Below, piece after piece: positions 7,352 through 16,532 of a stretch of DNA of 49,860 nt. The position numbers and the translations under genes were made by a program. The stretch spans positions 1 to 49,860 of the forward strand of contig NZ_JAACZO010000014.1 of assembly GCF_010993975.1 (NCBI RefSeq), given 5' to 3'. The DNA comes from Halomonas faecis. GTDB taxonomy: Bacteria; Pseudomonadota; Gammaproteobacteria; Pseudomonadales; Halomonadaceae. Below the pieces are notes generated by a model. That model saw only the letters and a program-made list of their open reading frames with translations. It had not been told where the DNA came from and ran no database searches. Each line of letters opens with the position of its first letter. The stretch's first letter is position 1.

Positions 7352-7569
7352 GCGGCCGAGCCGCTGAATCTACAGGCTCTCTCCGCCAGGGTACGGCTGA
7401 CCAGCCCGCGCACGTAGCGCAGAGTGTCGTCGTGGTTGCGAGCATAGGCATCACCCCATGCCTCCAGTTGGCGAGCATCCAGAGGTGGCGTGGAGCGATG
7501 AGCGGCCGATAGAGGGGGCGGTGGAGATTGCCGGATGGCTGGCGTTACATGAAGCGATAGTACGCTGTC
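7352..7569 (-). pseudogene. Possible remnant of an unidentified minus-strand gene
   Basis: On the minus strand, codons around 7375-7490 read LDARQLEAWGDAYARNHDDT followed by LRYVRGLVSRTLAERA. This looks like genuine protein sequence but has no start, no ribosome site and no sensible termination. I could not assign the family. It may be the tail of a gene lost when the HigBA module arrived. Confidence 0.25.
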
Positions 7570-7576
7570 ATGCGGA

Positions 7577-7605
7577 TTGACACCTGGCACGTTACAGGTT
7601 ACATT
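7577..7605 (+). promoter_or_regulatory. Sigma70-type promoter of the HigBA pair
   Basis: TTGACA (7577-7582), a 17-base spacer and TACATT (7600-7605) form a near-consensus promoter. A repeated GTTACA (7591-7596 and 7598-7603) overlaps the -10 and could be the HigA operator. Transcription would begin at about 7612, which is the ATG of higB, so the toxin mRNA may be leaderless. Confidence 0.55.
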
Positions 7606-7611
7606 CGAAGA

Positions 7612-7890
7612 ATGATTCGAAGCTTCAAACACAAGGGCTTGGCAAGATTTTTCAAGTCCGGCAGCACCGCAGGGATTCAGGCCGCTCATGCAAAGAGGCT
7701 TCGGCTCATTCTCGGTAGATTGAATGCAGCGTCGGATGTCAAGGATATGGACTTGCCTGGTCTTCGTTTGCACGAGCTTTCTGGCAATCGTACTGGCATT
7801 TGGTCAGTAACGGTCAGCGGTAACTGGCGAGTGACTTTCCGATTCGAGGACGGCGATGCCGAAATTGTGAATTACGAAGATTATCACTGA
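7612..7890 (+). CDS. higB: HigB-type toxin (RelE superfamily)
   Basis: A 92-residue protein with the compact RelE/HigB fold: MIRSFKHKGLARFF at the N-terminus, a basic helix (AAHAKRLRLILGRLNAA), LPGLRLHELSGNRTGIWSV and the closing beta-strands (SGNWRVTFRFEDGDAEIVNY). HigB toxins cleave mRNA on the ribosome and are held in check by the downstream HigA. The ATG at 7612 matches the usual family start; an upstream in-frame ATG (7570) would place the promoter inside the coding sequence. The antitoxin gene follows after 9 bp, in the toxin-first order typical of hig loci. Confidence 0.9.
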   Translation: MIRSFKHKGLARFFKSGSTAGIQAAHAKRLRLILGRLNAASDVKDMDLPGLRLHELSGNRTGIWSVTVSGNWRVTFRFEDGDAEIVNYEDYH

Positions 7891-7899
7891 GGTACCGCA

Positions 7900-8187
7900 A
7901 TGTTGATGCACAACCCTCCTCATCCCGGTGAAGTATTGCGAGAGCTTTGTCTTGAGCCCCTTGGCCTTTCTGTCACGGCGGCTGCAGAGGCATTGGGCGT
8001 TAGCCGCAAGACTCTGAGTGCTGTTTTGAATGGCAAGGCTGGTATCAGTCCCGAAATGGCTATCCGGCTCTCTATCGCTTTCGATACGTCGGCAGAAAGC
8101 TGGCTGAATCAGCAGTCCCAGTATGAGCTCTGGCATGCCGAGCAACACCGTAAAGAACTCAACGTCAAGAAACTCGTTGCCGCTTGA
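7900..8187 (+). CDS. higA: HigA-type antitoxin (XRE-family HTH)
   Basis: A 95-residue DNA-binding antitoxin. It opens with [20 protein letters not shown], the hallmark of HigA, then a helix-turn-helix ([20 protein letters not shown] and [18 protein letters not shown]), and ends in a short helical tail. It should neutralise HigB and repress the shared promoter. GAGG at 7889-7892, overlapping the higB stop, supports ATG 7900; ATG 7906 is an alternative. The pair appears complete. Confidence 0.9.
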   Translation: MLMHNPPHPGEVLRELCLEPLGLSVTAAAEALGVSRKTLSAVLNGKAGISPEMAIRLSIAFDTSAESWLNQQSQYELWHAEQHRKELNVKKLVAA

Positions 8188-8227
8188 AACGGCACATGAC
8201 CGGGCCGTGCAGATGGATGCCATCGCC

Positions 8228-9556
8228 TCATCCCACCGTCGCCGTGACGCATCGCCGATACAATCTTGCCAGCTTTGCCGCCTGGGTATCTTCGTGCCAC
8301 TGCGCGGCGTGAAGCGGGCCGCGGCGGGCGAGTGCTTCGCGTAGCGTCGAGTCGCCGAGTACGCGGTTGACCTTGGCCGCGAAGTCGTCGTGCGTCTCTT
8401 CAGCGATCAGGCAGCCCTGGCCCTCTTCCAGAACGTCACGGGTGCCCATTGCTGCGGTGGCGATCACCGGCGTGCCCAAGGCCAGGGCTTCCAGCAGCAC
8501 CAGCCCTTGGGTTTCGGTGCGCGAGGCGAAGACGAAGGCATCGGCGGCGCGGTAGGCGGCCTGCAGGGGGCCGTCGCGGTCCAGGTAGCTCAGAAAGAGG
8601 ACCGCCTGGCCTAGCCCAGCCTCCCGTGCTCGCCGGGCCAGCGATGCCTGCGCCGGGCCCTCGCCGGTAACGATCAACCGGGCTTCGGGGTGCTCGGCCA
8701 GCACTTGCGGCAGCATATCGATCAGAAACTCGATGTTCTTCTCATGGGCGGCGCGTCCCACATAGAGCAGCAGCCGTGCCGTCGGTGGCAGGCCATAACT
8801 GGCGCGAAAGTCGCTCTCTTCGTGGGGGTGGGTAAAGGCCTCCAGGTCCAGGCCGGTGGGAATCACGTCGATGGGCGTCGTCACGCCATAGCGCTCCAGG
8901 GTCTCGCGCATGGCGCGGGAGGGAGCGACCACGGCACTCATCTGATGGCACTGGCGAACCGAGAGTCGTCTGGCGACAAAACGCAGCCCGCTTCGCGGCA
9001 GCCAGCGCACATAGTGGTGCAGGTACTCCTCGAAGAGGGTGTGGTAGGTCGCCACCACGGGAATGCCCAGTCGCTTGCCCAGGGCGATGCCCGCATGGTG
9101 CGCGACGAAGGGCGTATGCACATGGATCAGGTCGAAAGCCTGGGCGGCCAACGCGGATGACAGCGCCAATGCCTGGCGGTAGTGCATCATGCGATCCTCC
9201 GGATCGCCGGGCACGCCGCGGGAGGAGACGCGCAGTATTCCGGGGGCATCCGTCTGCCCTACCGGATAGGCGGGCGAGACCAGCGTGACCGAGTGGCCCA
9301 AGCGTTTCAGGGCGGCGCTGAAGCTGGCGATGGACGTGGAGACGCCATTGACTCGCGGCAGGTAGACATCCGTGATCATCAGGATATTCAGGCCGCAAGC
9401 GTCTGCTGTCGAGGGTCCGGCGGCCTGCAAGGTGTCAGTGACCCGGGCCTGCTGCGCTTCCTGCTCGGCCCGGCGCTGCAAGGCCAAGGCATTGCCCTGG
9501 GCCAGTCGCGTGAGGCTTTTCAGCTCTGCCGGGCTGAGCGGTTGACGCAGTGGCAT
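8228..9556 (-). CDS. Group 1 (GT4-type) glycosyltransferase
   Basis: A 442-residue GT-B glycosyltransferase acting on the cytoplasmic face of the membrane. After a roughly 50-residue charged leader, the N-terminal domain begins with LNILMITDVYLPRVNGVSTS, which resembles glycolipid mannosyl- or glucosyltransferases. HVHTPFVAHHAG follows. The C-terminal domain has the donor-site signature LYVGRAAHEKNIEFLIDMLP and the EX7E-like region FASRTETQGLVLLEALALG. ATG 9556 has a GGGAG upstream; a GTG at 9577 is possible. Donor and acceptor cannot be specified. Confidence 0.85.
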   Translation of the reverse strand: MPLRQPLSPAELKSLTRLAQGNALALQRRAEQEAQQARVTDTLQAAGPSTADACGLNILMITDVYLPRVNGVSTSIASFSAALKRLGHSVTLVSPAYPVGQTDAPGILRVSSRGVPGDPEDRMMHYRQALALSSALAAQAFDLIHVHTPFVAHHAGIALGKRLGIPVVATYHTLFEEYLHHYVRWLPRSGLRFVARRLSVRQCHQMSAVVAPSRAMRETLERYGVTTPIDVIPTGLDLEAFTHPHEESDFRASYGLPPTARLLLYVGRAAHEKNIEFLIDMLPQVLAEHPEARLIVTGEGPAQASLARRAREAGLGQAVLFLSYLDRDGPLQAAYRAADAFVFASRTETQGLVLLEALALGTPVIATAAMGTRDVLEEGQGCLIAEETHDDFAAKVNRVLGDSTLREALARRGPLHAAQWHEDTQAAKLARLYRRCVTATVG

Positions 9557-9645
9557 GCAGGCGGACTCCCGTGGCACTTCACCACGAGCTTGGCGGGCGA
9601 GTGTGACAGCCGTGTGTCAACGGGCCGTCACTGCGGGCGTGGGGA

Positions 9646-11307
9646 TCACGCCGACGCGGCGGTATATCGCTCGGGCTGCGACACCGCCGTCGCCACGCGT
9701 CGGGGAATTTCCGCGTGCGGCACCGCATCGATCAGCTTGCGCGTGTAGTCGTGCTGGGGCGACGTCAGCATCTCGGCGGTCGGCCCGGTTTCGACGATGC
9801 GCCCGTCGAGCATCACGGCCAGGCGATGGCTGATGCGCTCCACCACGGCCATGTCGTGGGTGATGAAGAGCAGTGACAGACCGTGGCGCTGCTGCAGGTC
9901 CTGCAAGAGCTCGATGACTTGCCGGGCGATCGACACATCCAGCGCCGATACCGGCTCGTCGGCGACGATCAAGCGGGGCCGCACCGAGAGCGCCCGGGCA
10001 ATGCACAACCGCTGGCGCTGGCCGCCCGAGAACTGATGGGGGTAGCGGTCGAGGTGCGCGCTGTCGAGCGTCACCTCCGACAGCAGCGAGGCGGCCAGGT
10101 CGCGCCGCTCGCGTTCGCTGACCAGCCCATGGATCAGCGCGGGCTCGGTCACCAGCTTCCAGGCCGGCAGGCGGGGATTCAGCGAGGCGAAGGGGTCTTG
10201 AAAGACCATCTGTGCCATGCGGCGCATCGGCAGCAGTTGCCGCCCCTGCAGCTGCGAGACGTCGCTCCCCTCCAGGCGTATCGAGCCGGACTGGATCGGG
10301 GCCAAGCGCAGGATCGAGCGCGCCAGGCTCGACTTGCCGCACCCCGACTCGCCGACCAGCCCCAGCGTCTCGCCGCGGCCGATCTGCAGGCTGACGCCAT
10401 CCACGGCGCGCACCGGCTGACGCGCCGCGAAGGGGTGAGCTCGTCGGCCCGGATAAGCGGTGACCAGATCGCTGACTTCCAGTAGCGGCGACGTCGCGGG
10501 GGGCGTCGGCGAACCGCCGCCCAGGCGCGGGGCGGCATCCAGCAGTCGACGGGTATAGGGGGCTTGCGGAGCGGAGAACAGGGCCTGGGCACTCGCCGAC
10601 TCGACCTGTTCGCCGGCCTTGAGTACCAGGATGCGATCTGCCATTTCCGCCACGACGCCTAGATCGTGGGTGATGAACAACACCCCCATCTCGGTTTCGG
10701 CCTGCAACCGGCGCAACAGTGCCAGGATCTCTGCCTGGGTCGTGACGTCCAGCGCCGTCGAGGGTTCATCGGCGATGAGCAGACGCGGCCCGGTGGCCAG
10801 CGCCATGGCGATCATGACCCGCTGGCGCTGCCCTCCGGAGAGTTCGTGAGGGTACTGGCCCAGGCGTTCGGCGGCTCGCGGTACCTGCACGCGCTCGAGT
10901 GCCGCCACCGCCTGACGGCGCAGCTCGCGGCGCGTCATGGTGGAGTGCCGTTCCAGCACCTCGGTCAGCTGCCGGCCAACGGTCATGGTCGGATTGAGCG
11001 CGGTCATGGGCTCCTGGAAGATCATCGACACCAGGCGACCCCGAATCGCCTGCATCTGCCGGTCGGAGAGCCGGGTCAGATCGTGGGGCTCGCCGTCGAA
11101 GAGGCGGATGCACCCGCGGGTGATGGTGCCTCCCTCCCGCTCGATCAAGCGCAGTATGGCCAACGCCGTGGCCGACTTGCCCGACCCCGATTCACCGACG
11201 AGGGCCAGGGTCTCGTTGCGGTGCAAGGTGAAGTCGAGCCCCTTCACCGCCTCGTTGTCACCGAAGCGGATATGCAGGTCGGAGACCTCGAGCAGTGGGT
11301 CGCTCAT
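9646..11307 (-). CDS. Fused double ATPase of a peptide/nickel-type ABC importer
   Basis: A 553-residue protein with two complete ABC ATPase domains in tandem, the arrangement of YejF and DppD-DppF fusions. Domain 1 has Walker [10 protein letters not shown], signature LSGGQRQRV, Walker [13 protein letters not shown] and switch His in FITHD. Domain 2 repeats [30 protein letters not shown] and FITHD. Both retain the C-terminal oligopeptide-type extension (Y-T-R-x-L-L-D-A-A-P). It powers the two permeases encoded upstream. Its ATG overlaps the stop of the metallophosphoesterase gene by four bases, showing translational coupling. It is the last gene of a six-gene operon. Confidence 0.9.
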   Translation of the reverse strand: MSDPLLEVSDLHIRFGDNEAVKGLDFTLHRNETLALVGESGSGKSATALAILRLIEREGGTITRGCIRLFDGEPHDLTRLSDRQMQAIRGRLVSMIFQEPMTALNPTMTVGRQLTEVLERHSTMTRRELRRQAVAALERVQVPRAAERLGQYPHELSGGQRQRVMIAMALATGPRLLIADEPSTALDVTTQAEILALLRRLQAETEMGVLFITHDLGVVAEMADRILVLKAGEQVESASAQALFSAPQAPYTRRLLDAAPRLGGGSPTPPATSPLLEVSDLVTAYPGRRAHPFAARQPVRAVDGVSLQIGRGETLGLVGESGCGKSSLARSILRLAPIQSGSIRLEGSDVSQLQGRQLLPMRRMAQMVFQDPFASLNPRLPAWKLVTEPALIHGLVSERERRDLAASLLSEVTLDSAHLDRYPHQFSGGQRQRLCIARALSVRPRLIVADEPVSALDVSIARQVIELLQDLQQRHGLSLLFITHDMAVVERISHRLAVMLDGRIVETGPTAEMLTSPQHDYTRKLIDAVPHAEIPRRVATAVSQPERYTAASA

Positions 11308-12158
11308 GAGGCCACCTCCCTTGCCAGCGGGCGCGACTCGGTCGGCAGCGGCGCCATCCAGCGGCCGGCGCGAGGGGTGAATCCCACGCTGAGCGGATCC
11401 TTGCCGACGACCTGCCAGCGCACGGTGTCGCCGAGTTCGAGGCTTCCCCAGGCCCCGGCCGGTTGACCCTCCGTGGTGAAGCTCTCGGTGAGCGACTGCT
11501 GGGCAAGATAGAAGATGCCGCCCAGTTGGGTGAAGGCATTCCAGTGGACGTGCCCGGAGAGGTGAACCACCGGCACTGCCGCCCGCGATAGGACATCGCG
11601 CACCCGGGGCGACTCCGGGTAGGCGCTCAGGTGCGGTGCGCGCTCGAAATAGTAGTTGCCCGACGGAGCGTTGGGCGAAACCGGAATGTGGCTGACGACG
11701 AGTTGCGGCCGTTGCGCCCGGCTCAGGGTGCCTTCGAGCCATTCCAGATCGGCATCCGGCAGGCTCAGTCGCCGCGTATCGCCTGGATGCAGCCGCGGAT
11801 CGGCTCGCCACAGCACCAGGTCCCACCCTCCCAGTGACACGACCTCGTGCGCCAGGGGCTGGCCAAGGATCTCGGCGTTCTCGGCGACCGAGAGGTGCTC
11901 GAGGTCATGGTTGCCGTTGACGTGGAAACGGGGACAGCGGATATCGGCAAGAACCTCGGCCACCTCGCGTGCCAGGCGCCGGTCGGTGGCGGGATCGACG
12001 TCGGAGATGCGGTCGCCCAGTTCGATGACCGCATCCGGCTGACGGGCATTGACGTCCGCCACGAATTTGCGGGTCAGTTCGAGGGCGGTTTGCCCGCACT
12101 TGGTGCGGGTGTTCGGCCCATGGTGAATATCGGTGATGACGGCCAATCGCAGGGTCAT
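11304..12158 (-). CDS. Calcineurin-like metallophosphoesterase
   Basis: A 284-residue cytoplasmic phosphoesterase with the canonical metal-binding blocks in order: D10-x-H12 (VITDIHHG), ELGDRISD, HVNGNHDLEHL, VVSHIPVSP and SGHVHWN. The family hydrolyses phosphomonoesters or diesters using two metal ions. It is embedded in an ABC import operon, between the binding-protein gene and the ATPase gene, and a HAD phosphatase heads the same operon. The pair suggests that the imported solute is a phosphoester or is dephosphorylated after uptake; that is inference. No signal peptide is seen. Confidence 0.85.
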   Translation of the reverse strand: MTLRLAVITDIHHGPNTRTKCGQTALELTRKFVADVNARQPDAVIELGDRISDVDPATDRRLAREVAEVLADIRCPRFHVNGNHDLEHLSVAENAEILGQPLAHEVVSLGGWDLVLWRADPRLHPGDTRRLSLPDADLEWLEGTLSRAQRPQLVVSHIPVSPNAPSGNYYFERAPHLSAYPESPRVRDVLSRAAVPVVHLSGHVHWNAFTQLGGIFYLAQQSLTESFTTEGQPAGAWGSLELGDTVRWQVVGKDPLSVGFTPRAGRWMAPLPTESRPLAREVAS

Positions 12159-12212
12159 GGTCGGTCTCCTGTCGAGCGCGCCGCCCGAGGGACGGCGCGC
12201 CGTCGCAGTGGA

Positions 12213-13763
12213 TCAGTTGGCTGCCGGTGCGATCCGGCCGGCGCGGAAGTCCAGCACGTAGGGGATATGGCTGGGCAGCGGTTCCCAATCGATATCCGCC
12301 TGCATGCCCCAGGCCTCATAAGGGCGGTAGAGCGGCAGGACGGGGGGATCCTGCTCGATGAACTCCATCAGCTCGGCGTAGGCGGCGCGACGTTCCTCGA
12401 CCGTCTCCGAGAAGCGGAAGCGCTCCCACGTCTCCTGATAGGCCTCGTCGGTGTTGAAGCGATCGCAGCTCTCCGACGGACCGCCAGGGCCCCACATCAC
12501 CCCGAAGGAGCCGAAGGGGTCGGCGAAATACATGGGGTTCGACCAGTTGCGGGTCATCATTTGCGGATCGCAGCCGGTCCAGGATTCGGTCACGTTGATC
12601 TCGCCATTCACGCCCACCGCATCCCACATCTCCATGATCGCCTGGGCGGCCAGCAGGCCGTTGGTGTAGTAGGCGGAGTGGGTGTCGTAGGTGATGGTGG
12701 CGCCGTCGTAGCCGGCCTCTTCCAGCAGGCGGCGTGCCTCCTCGGGGTCGTAACGGAAGGTCTCGAGCTCCGGCATGTAGAGCTCACCGAACTCTTCCAT
12801 GGTGTGCGTCGAGGGCACCTCGGCCATGCCTTTCCACAGCGATTCGTTGAGCAGGTCGCGGTCGATGGCCAGGCTCAGCGCGCGGCGGATACGCGGATCT
12901 TCCAGCTCGGGGTGATTGACGTTCATGATCATCACGTGGAAGAGCGGCGTGACCGAGCCGGCCGTCTTCAGGTTGGGGTCGCCGTCGACGAGGTCGAGCT
13001 GGTCGGGCGCCAGGTTGGTGATCAGGTCCACTTCCCCGGAGCGCAGCGCGGTGACCCGGCTGACCGTCTCGGGAATGCGCGTGGCGACGACACGCTCGTA
13101 GGGCGCCGGCTCGCCCCAGAAGTCGTCGAAGCGCTCGTAGACGATGCGCTCCCCCGGCACGAACTCGGCGATCCGGTACGGGCCGGTGCCCACCGGGGCC
13201 AGGCCGAAGGCCTCGTAGTCGCCCACCTCATCGACCTCGGGGTGACCCGAGAGGCCCATGAGGTAGCCCTTGGGCACGATCATGGTCTGCTGCATCGACA
13301 GCAGCGTCTCGAAGATCGGCTCCGGGCGCGCCGTGTAGACGCGCACCTTGCCGTCTTCAGTGGCCTCGGCGCGGGTGAAGTTGCCCAGGCGGTCGCGCTT
13401 GCGCACCAGATAGGGCGGGTAGGTCGGCGAGAACATGCGATTCAGCGAGAAGACCACGTCCTCGGCGGTCATTTCCGAACCGTCGTGAAACCGCACTCCT
13501 TCACGCAGGGTGAACTCGATCATCTGCGGAGAGACGATCTCCCACTCCGTGGCGAGCCCCGGCACGAAATCGCCCGAGCCGCCGTGATCGCGATCGATCA
13601 GAGTATCGAAGCTGTTGTAGTAGTACTGCGAGCCGGCATTGGAATGGTCGCTGCCCGGGTCGAGGTAGTTGTTCATGTTCTGAACGCCGACGCGCAGCTC
13701 CTGGGCGCTGGCGGACTGCACCGCCAGCACGGCGGCAATGGCACCTAACAAGACACGTTTCAT
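12213..13763 (-). CDS. Periplasmic solute-binding protein (SBP_bac_5 family)
   Basis: A 516-residue binding protein of the peptide/nickel type. The N-terminus is a clear Sec signal (MKRVLLGAIAAVLAVQSASA, cleavage before QE). The mature part has family features: FDTLIDRD, EWEIVSPQMIEFTLREGVRF-HDGSEMTAEDVVFS, GTGPYRIAEFVPGERIVYER, and a late RFRFSETVEERRAAYAELME segment. ATG 13763 follows GGGGGAAA; the longer open frame upstream has no start signal. It delivers the solute to the two permeases whose genes precede it. The ligand is unknown; neighbouring phosphatases hint at a phosphorylated compound rather than a plain peptide. Confidence 0.9.
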   Translation of the reverse strand: MKRVLLGAIAAVLAVQSASAQELRVGVQNMNNYLDPGSDHSNAGSQYYYNSFDTLIDRDHGGSGDFVPGLATEWEIVSPQMIEFTLREGVRFHDGSEMTAEDVVFSLNRMFSPTYPPYLVRKRDRLGNFTRAEATEDGKVRVYTARPEPIFETLLSMQQTMIVPKGYLMGLSGHPEVDEVGDYEAFGLAPVGTGPYRIAEFVPGERIVYERFDDFWGEPAPYERVVATRIPETVSRVTALRSGEVDLITNLAPDQLDLVDGDPNLKTAGSVTPLFHVMIMNVNHPELEDPRIRRALSLAIDRDLLNESLWKGMAEVPSTHTMEEFGELYMPELETFRYDPEEARRLLEEAGYDGATITYDTHSAYYTNGLLAAQAIMEMWDAVGVNGEINVTESWTGCDPQMMTRNWSNPMYFADPFGSFGVMWGPGGPSESCDRFNTDEAYQETWERFRFSETVEERRAAYAELMEFIEQDPPVLPLYRPYEAWGMQADIDWEPLPSHIPYVLDFRAGRIAPAAN

Positions 13764-13838
13764 GTTTCCCCCTTGAGCGGCCTTGGCCGCGACTGATGGC
13801 ACTTGCGATGGTTCTTGCGTTGGCACTTGCGATAGGGT

Positions 13839-14714
13839 TCAGCGCTGCCGCAACCGGATGTCGGTGCGGTCGCGCAGGGAGTCGCCAAGCAGCTGCACGA
13901 CCAGGGTGACGAGCAGGACGAGCAGCGACGGAACGACGACCAGCCAGGGCGCACTGGGCATGTAGTCGCGGCCCTGTCCCACCATGCTGCCGAGCGTGGC
14001 GGTGGGTGGACGCACCCCGAGCCCCAGGAACGACAGGGTCGATTCGAGAAGCACGATCTGCGAGAAGCTGAGGGCGAACATCACCACCAGCGGCGAGACC
14101 AGATTGGGCAGGAGATGCCGCGTGGCGATCCGCCAGGGCGACGCTCCGGCCGCCAACGCCGCCTCGATGAAGGGCTGGCCACGCAGTTTCATGACCTCGC
14201 CACGCACCACCCGGGCAAAGGTCTCCCAGCCGGCGATGCCCAGCACGACGATCAGCACCGTCAGGTCGCCGCCGAAGATCGCCACGGCAAGCAGTGCCAG
14301 CAGCGTGAAGGGCAGGGCGATCTGGATGTCGATGGCCCCGGCGACGAGGTCGTCGACGAGCCCGCCCTTGAGCCCCGCGATGAGCCCCAGCGTCAGGCCC
14401 AGCAGCATCCCGAGCGAGGCGCCGGCCATGCCGATACCCAAGGTGATGCGCAGCGCATGCAGCCCGCGCGAGAGGATGTCGCGCCCCAGCTCATCGGTGC
14501 CCAGCCAGTGTCCCGCCTTGGCCCCCTCGAAACCGACGGGCGGGCTCAGCCGGGCCAGCAGCGTTTGCTGGTCGGGATCGAACGGCGCCAGCCAGGGCGC
14601 CAGGGCCGCCACCGTCAGCAGCACCAGGCCGGCGACGACTACCAGGCGGAACGACAGGTCGCTAGCGCGCCAGGCGGCGGTCGCGCGGGAAGCGTGAGCA
14701 GCAATGACTGTCAT
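13839..14714 (-). CDS. ABC permease, DppC type
   Basis: A 291-residue inner-membrane permease with about six helices. After the first helix comes PWLAPFDPDQQTLLARLSPP and then HWLGTDELGRDILSR, the standard DppC/OppC signature, and later the EAA loop (FIEAALAAGASPWRIATRHL) that contacts the ATPase, followed by LLPNLVSPLVV. The ATG overlaps the stop of the DppB-type gene by four bases. It forms the translocation pore with that partner. Confidence 0.9.
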   Translation of the reverse strand: MTVIAAHASRATAAWRASDLSFRLVVVAGLVLLTVAALAPWLAPFDPDQQTLLARLSPPVGFEGAKAGHWLGTDELGRDILSRGLHALRITLGIGMAGASLGMLLGLTLGLIAGLKGGLVDDLVAGAIDIQIALPFTLLALLAVAIFGGDLTVLIVVLGIAGWETFARVVRGEVMKLRGQPFIEAALAAGASPWRIATRHLLPNLVSPLVVMFALSFSQIVLLESTLSFLGLGVRPPTATLGSMVGQGRDYMPSAPWLVVVPSLLVLLVTLVVQLLGDSLRDRTDIRLRQR

Positions 14715-15643
14715 GTGAGACGCGCCCCCAAGCGCACGCGGGGATCGACCCATGCATAGGCGATGTCGATCAGGGTGTTGATCGTGACCACGGCAACCGC
14801 GACCGCCAGGACGCCGAACTGCAGCACCGGGTAGTCGCGACGTATCGCGGCGCGAACCAGCAGATCGCCGATACCCCGCCAGGAGAAGATGCTCTCGATC
14901 ACCACCGCACCGGAGGAGACGAGTGCGGTGACCATCAGGCCGAACACCGACAGCACCGTGATCAGGGTGTTGCGCAGCACATGCCGAATCACGACCTCGC
15001 GCTCGGAGAGTCCCTTGGCGCGTGCCGTGCGCAGGTAATCCTGACCCAGCACGTCCAGGGTGGCATTGCGGGTGTAGCGAATGAGCGCCGCGATGTAGGT
15101 CAGCGACAGTGCCGTGACCGGCATCAGGTAGTGGGCCCAGGTGCCATTGCCGGCACTCGGCAGAATCTGCAGCCAGTAGGAGAAGATCAGCAGCAGCAGG
15201 GTGGCCAGCACGAAGTTGGGGGTCGCATAGCCGAGGAAGGCCAGCGTCATGACCCCCTGGGCGGAGGCGTCGCGCCGCCTCACCGCGGCGAAGATGCCAG
15301 CGGGCACGGCTACGACCAGGGTCAGCAGGATGGCACCGCCGATCAGCTGCAGGGTGGGGCCGACGCGCTCCCAGAATACCTGGGTGACCGGGCGCCGTTC
15401 GGTGAAGGAAAGCCCGAACTCCCCCTCGACGATACCGCGCAGGTAGCGCCAGTACTGGGTCAGGATATCCTCGCGCAGGCCGTAGTAGGCGATCAGCTCG
15501 CTGCGGCTCTGGGCGTCCAGCCCCTCGCCGGCAATGAAGTCGATGGCATTGCCCGACAGGCGAGTGGCGAAGAAGACCAGCGTGATCACCACGAACAGGG
15601 TGACGACCAGCTTGACCAGGCGCATCGACAGAAAGCTCAGCAT
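14711..15643 (-). CDS. ABC permease, DppB type
   Basis: A 310-residue permease with the DppB/OppB layout: an N-terminal helix (VVTLFVVITLVFFATRLSGN), a periplasmic segment with YGLREDILTQYWRYLRGI and GEFGLSFTERRPV, then five more helices and the EAA loop DYLRTARAKGLSEREVVIRH. The last helix ends at the stop. Its start overlaps the end of the HAD phosphatase gene by seven bases. It pairs with the DppC-type permease. Confidence 0.9.
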   Translation of the reverse strand: MLSFLSMRLVKLVVTLFVVITLVFFATRLSGNAIDFIAGEGLDAQSRSELIAYYGLREDILTQYWRYLRGIVEGEFGLSFTERRPVTQVFWERVGPTLQLIGGAILLTLVVAVPAGIFAAVRRRDASAQGVMTLAFLGYATPNFVLATLLLLIFSYWLQILPSAGNGTWAHYLMPVTALSLTYIAALIRYTRNATLDVLGQDYLRTARAKGLSEREVVIRHVLRNTLITVLSVFGLMVTALVSSGAVVIESIFSWRGIGDLLVRAAIRRDYPVLQFGVLAVAVAVVTINTLIDIAYAWVDPRVRLGARLT

Positions 15644-16359
15644 GTTGCGTCTCCCAGCAGATGCCCGAGACCCAGGTTCGGCACCACCCGAAGGAACGCC
15701 ATGCCCAGCGCGTCGGCACCGGCGCCGTCGGTCGCCTCGTTGTCCCCGATCATGAGCGCTCGGTCGGCGGTCGTGCCGGCACGCGCCATGGCGATGGCGA
15801 ACAGGTGGGGTTCCGGCTTGCCGATCACGTGGAAGCGCTGCCGGGGACGAATGCTGCGGATCGCCGCCAGCAGCGCGCCGGTTTCCGGTACCGGCGTGCC
15901 CGCCAGGCTGGGATGGCTGACGTCCGGATTCGCCACGACGAGTTCCGCGCCGGCCTCGAGAAGGCCAAGGATGCGTCGCAATGCGGCGTAGTCGAAGCCG
16001 ACGTCACGGCACAGCAGTACGGTGTCGGGCTCCTGCTCCGAGACCTCGAGACCCAGCCGCTCGGCATAGGCGATCAGGGTCGGGCTGGCGAAAAGAGCGA
16101 CCGGCGCTGCGGGCGCTCGCTGCGACAAGGCCCTCACCGCTTCGGCCCCTGCCAGGATCAACCGCTCGTCGGCGATCGGCAGCCCCAGATCGCGAAGCCG
16201 GGCCCCGAGGCTCGCGGGCGAATCCGTCGAGTTGTTGGAGACGATCCAGAGCCGTTCGCCAATGGAGCGGCAGAACGCCTGGACACCCGGCAATGCCACC
16301 TCGCCGCTGATCAAGCAGCCATCCAGGTCGCAGAGAATCGCCTGCCAGTGGGGGGCCAT
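15637..16359 (-). CDS. HAD-superfamily (subclass IIA, NagD-like) phosphatase
   Basis: A roughly 240-residue phosphatase. Motif I is ILCDLDGCLI (nucleophile Asp and acid/base Asp), motif II is IVSNNST, the Lys of motif III lies in HVIGKPEPHLF and motif IV is MIGDNEATDGAGA. This order and the cap size match NagD/pNPPase-type enzymes acting on small sugar or glycerol phosphates. I chose ATG 16359 because the catalytic domain begins there; an upstream GTG (16446) would add 29 residues of low-complexity sequence, and neither has a clear ribosome site. It heads the ABC operon and, with the metallophosphoesterase, suggests phosphoester handling. Confidence 0.8.
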   Translation of the reverse strand: MAPHWQAILCDLDGCLISGEVALPGVQAFCRSIGERLWIVSNNSTDSPASLGARLRDLGLPIADERLILAGAEAVRALSQRAPAAPVALFASPTLIAYAERLGLEVSEQEPDTVLLCRDVGFDYAALRRILGLLEAGAELVVANPDVSHPSLAGTPVPETGALLAAIRSIRPRQRFHVIGKPEPHLFAIAMARAGTTADRALMIGDNEATDGAGADALGMAFLRVVPNLGLGHLLGDATC

Positions 16360-16502
16360 GACATCGGGTGATTGGAAAGGCCGGCCGTCGGCGGCCAGGG
16401 TGGGGGCACGTTGCGGCAAGGGTCGGGCTCCGGTGAATGGGCTCACGGGAGCAGAGTGAAGTCACGCTTTGACAATATTGTTGCAATCGAAAGCTGATCT
16501 TT

Positions 16503-16522
16503 TAGTGACTGAACTTTCACTA
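16503..16522. promoter_or_regulatory. LysR-type operator between divergent genes
   Basis: TAGTGA (16503-16508), an 8-base spacer and TCACTA (16517-16522) form a perfect inverted repeat within the 173 bp separating the HAD ATG (86 bp if the GTG start is used) and the LysR start. It sits 10 bp before the LysR ATG, a position fitting autoregulation and control of the ABC operon. Confidence 0.55.
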
Positions 16523-16532
16523 GGAATCGACC

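Noticed and set aside
11847..13748. A 633-codon plus-strand open frame
   Set aside because: It lies entirely opposite the binding-protein and metallophosphoesterase genes, has no family pattern (His/Gly/Asp/Val-rich shadow) and arises from high GC content.
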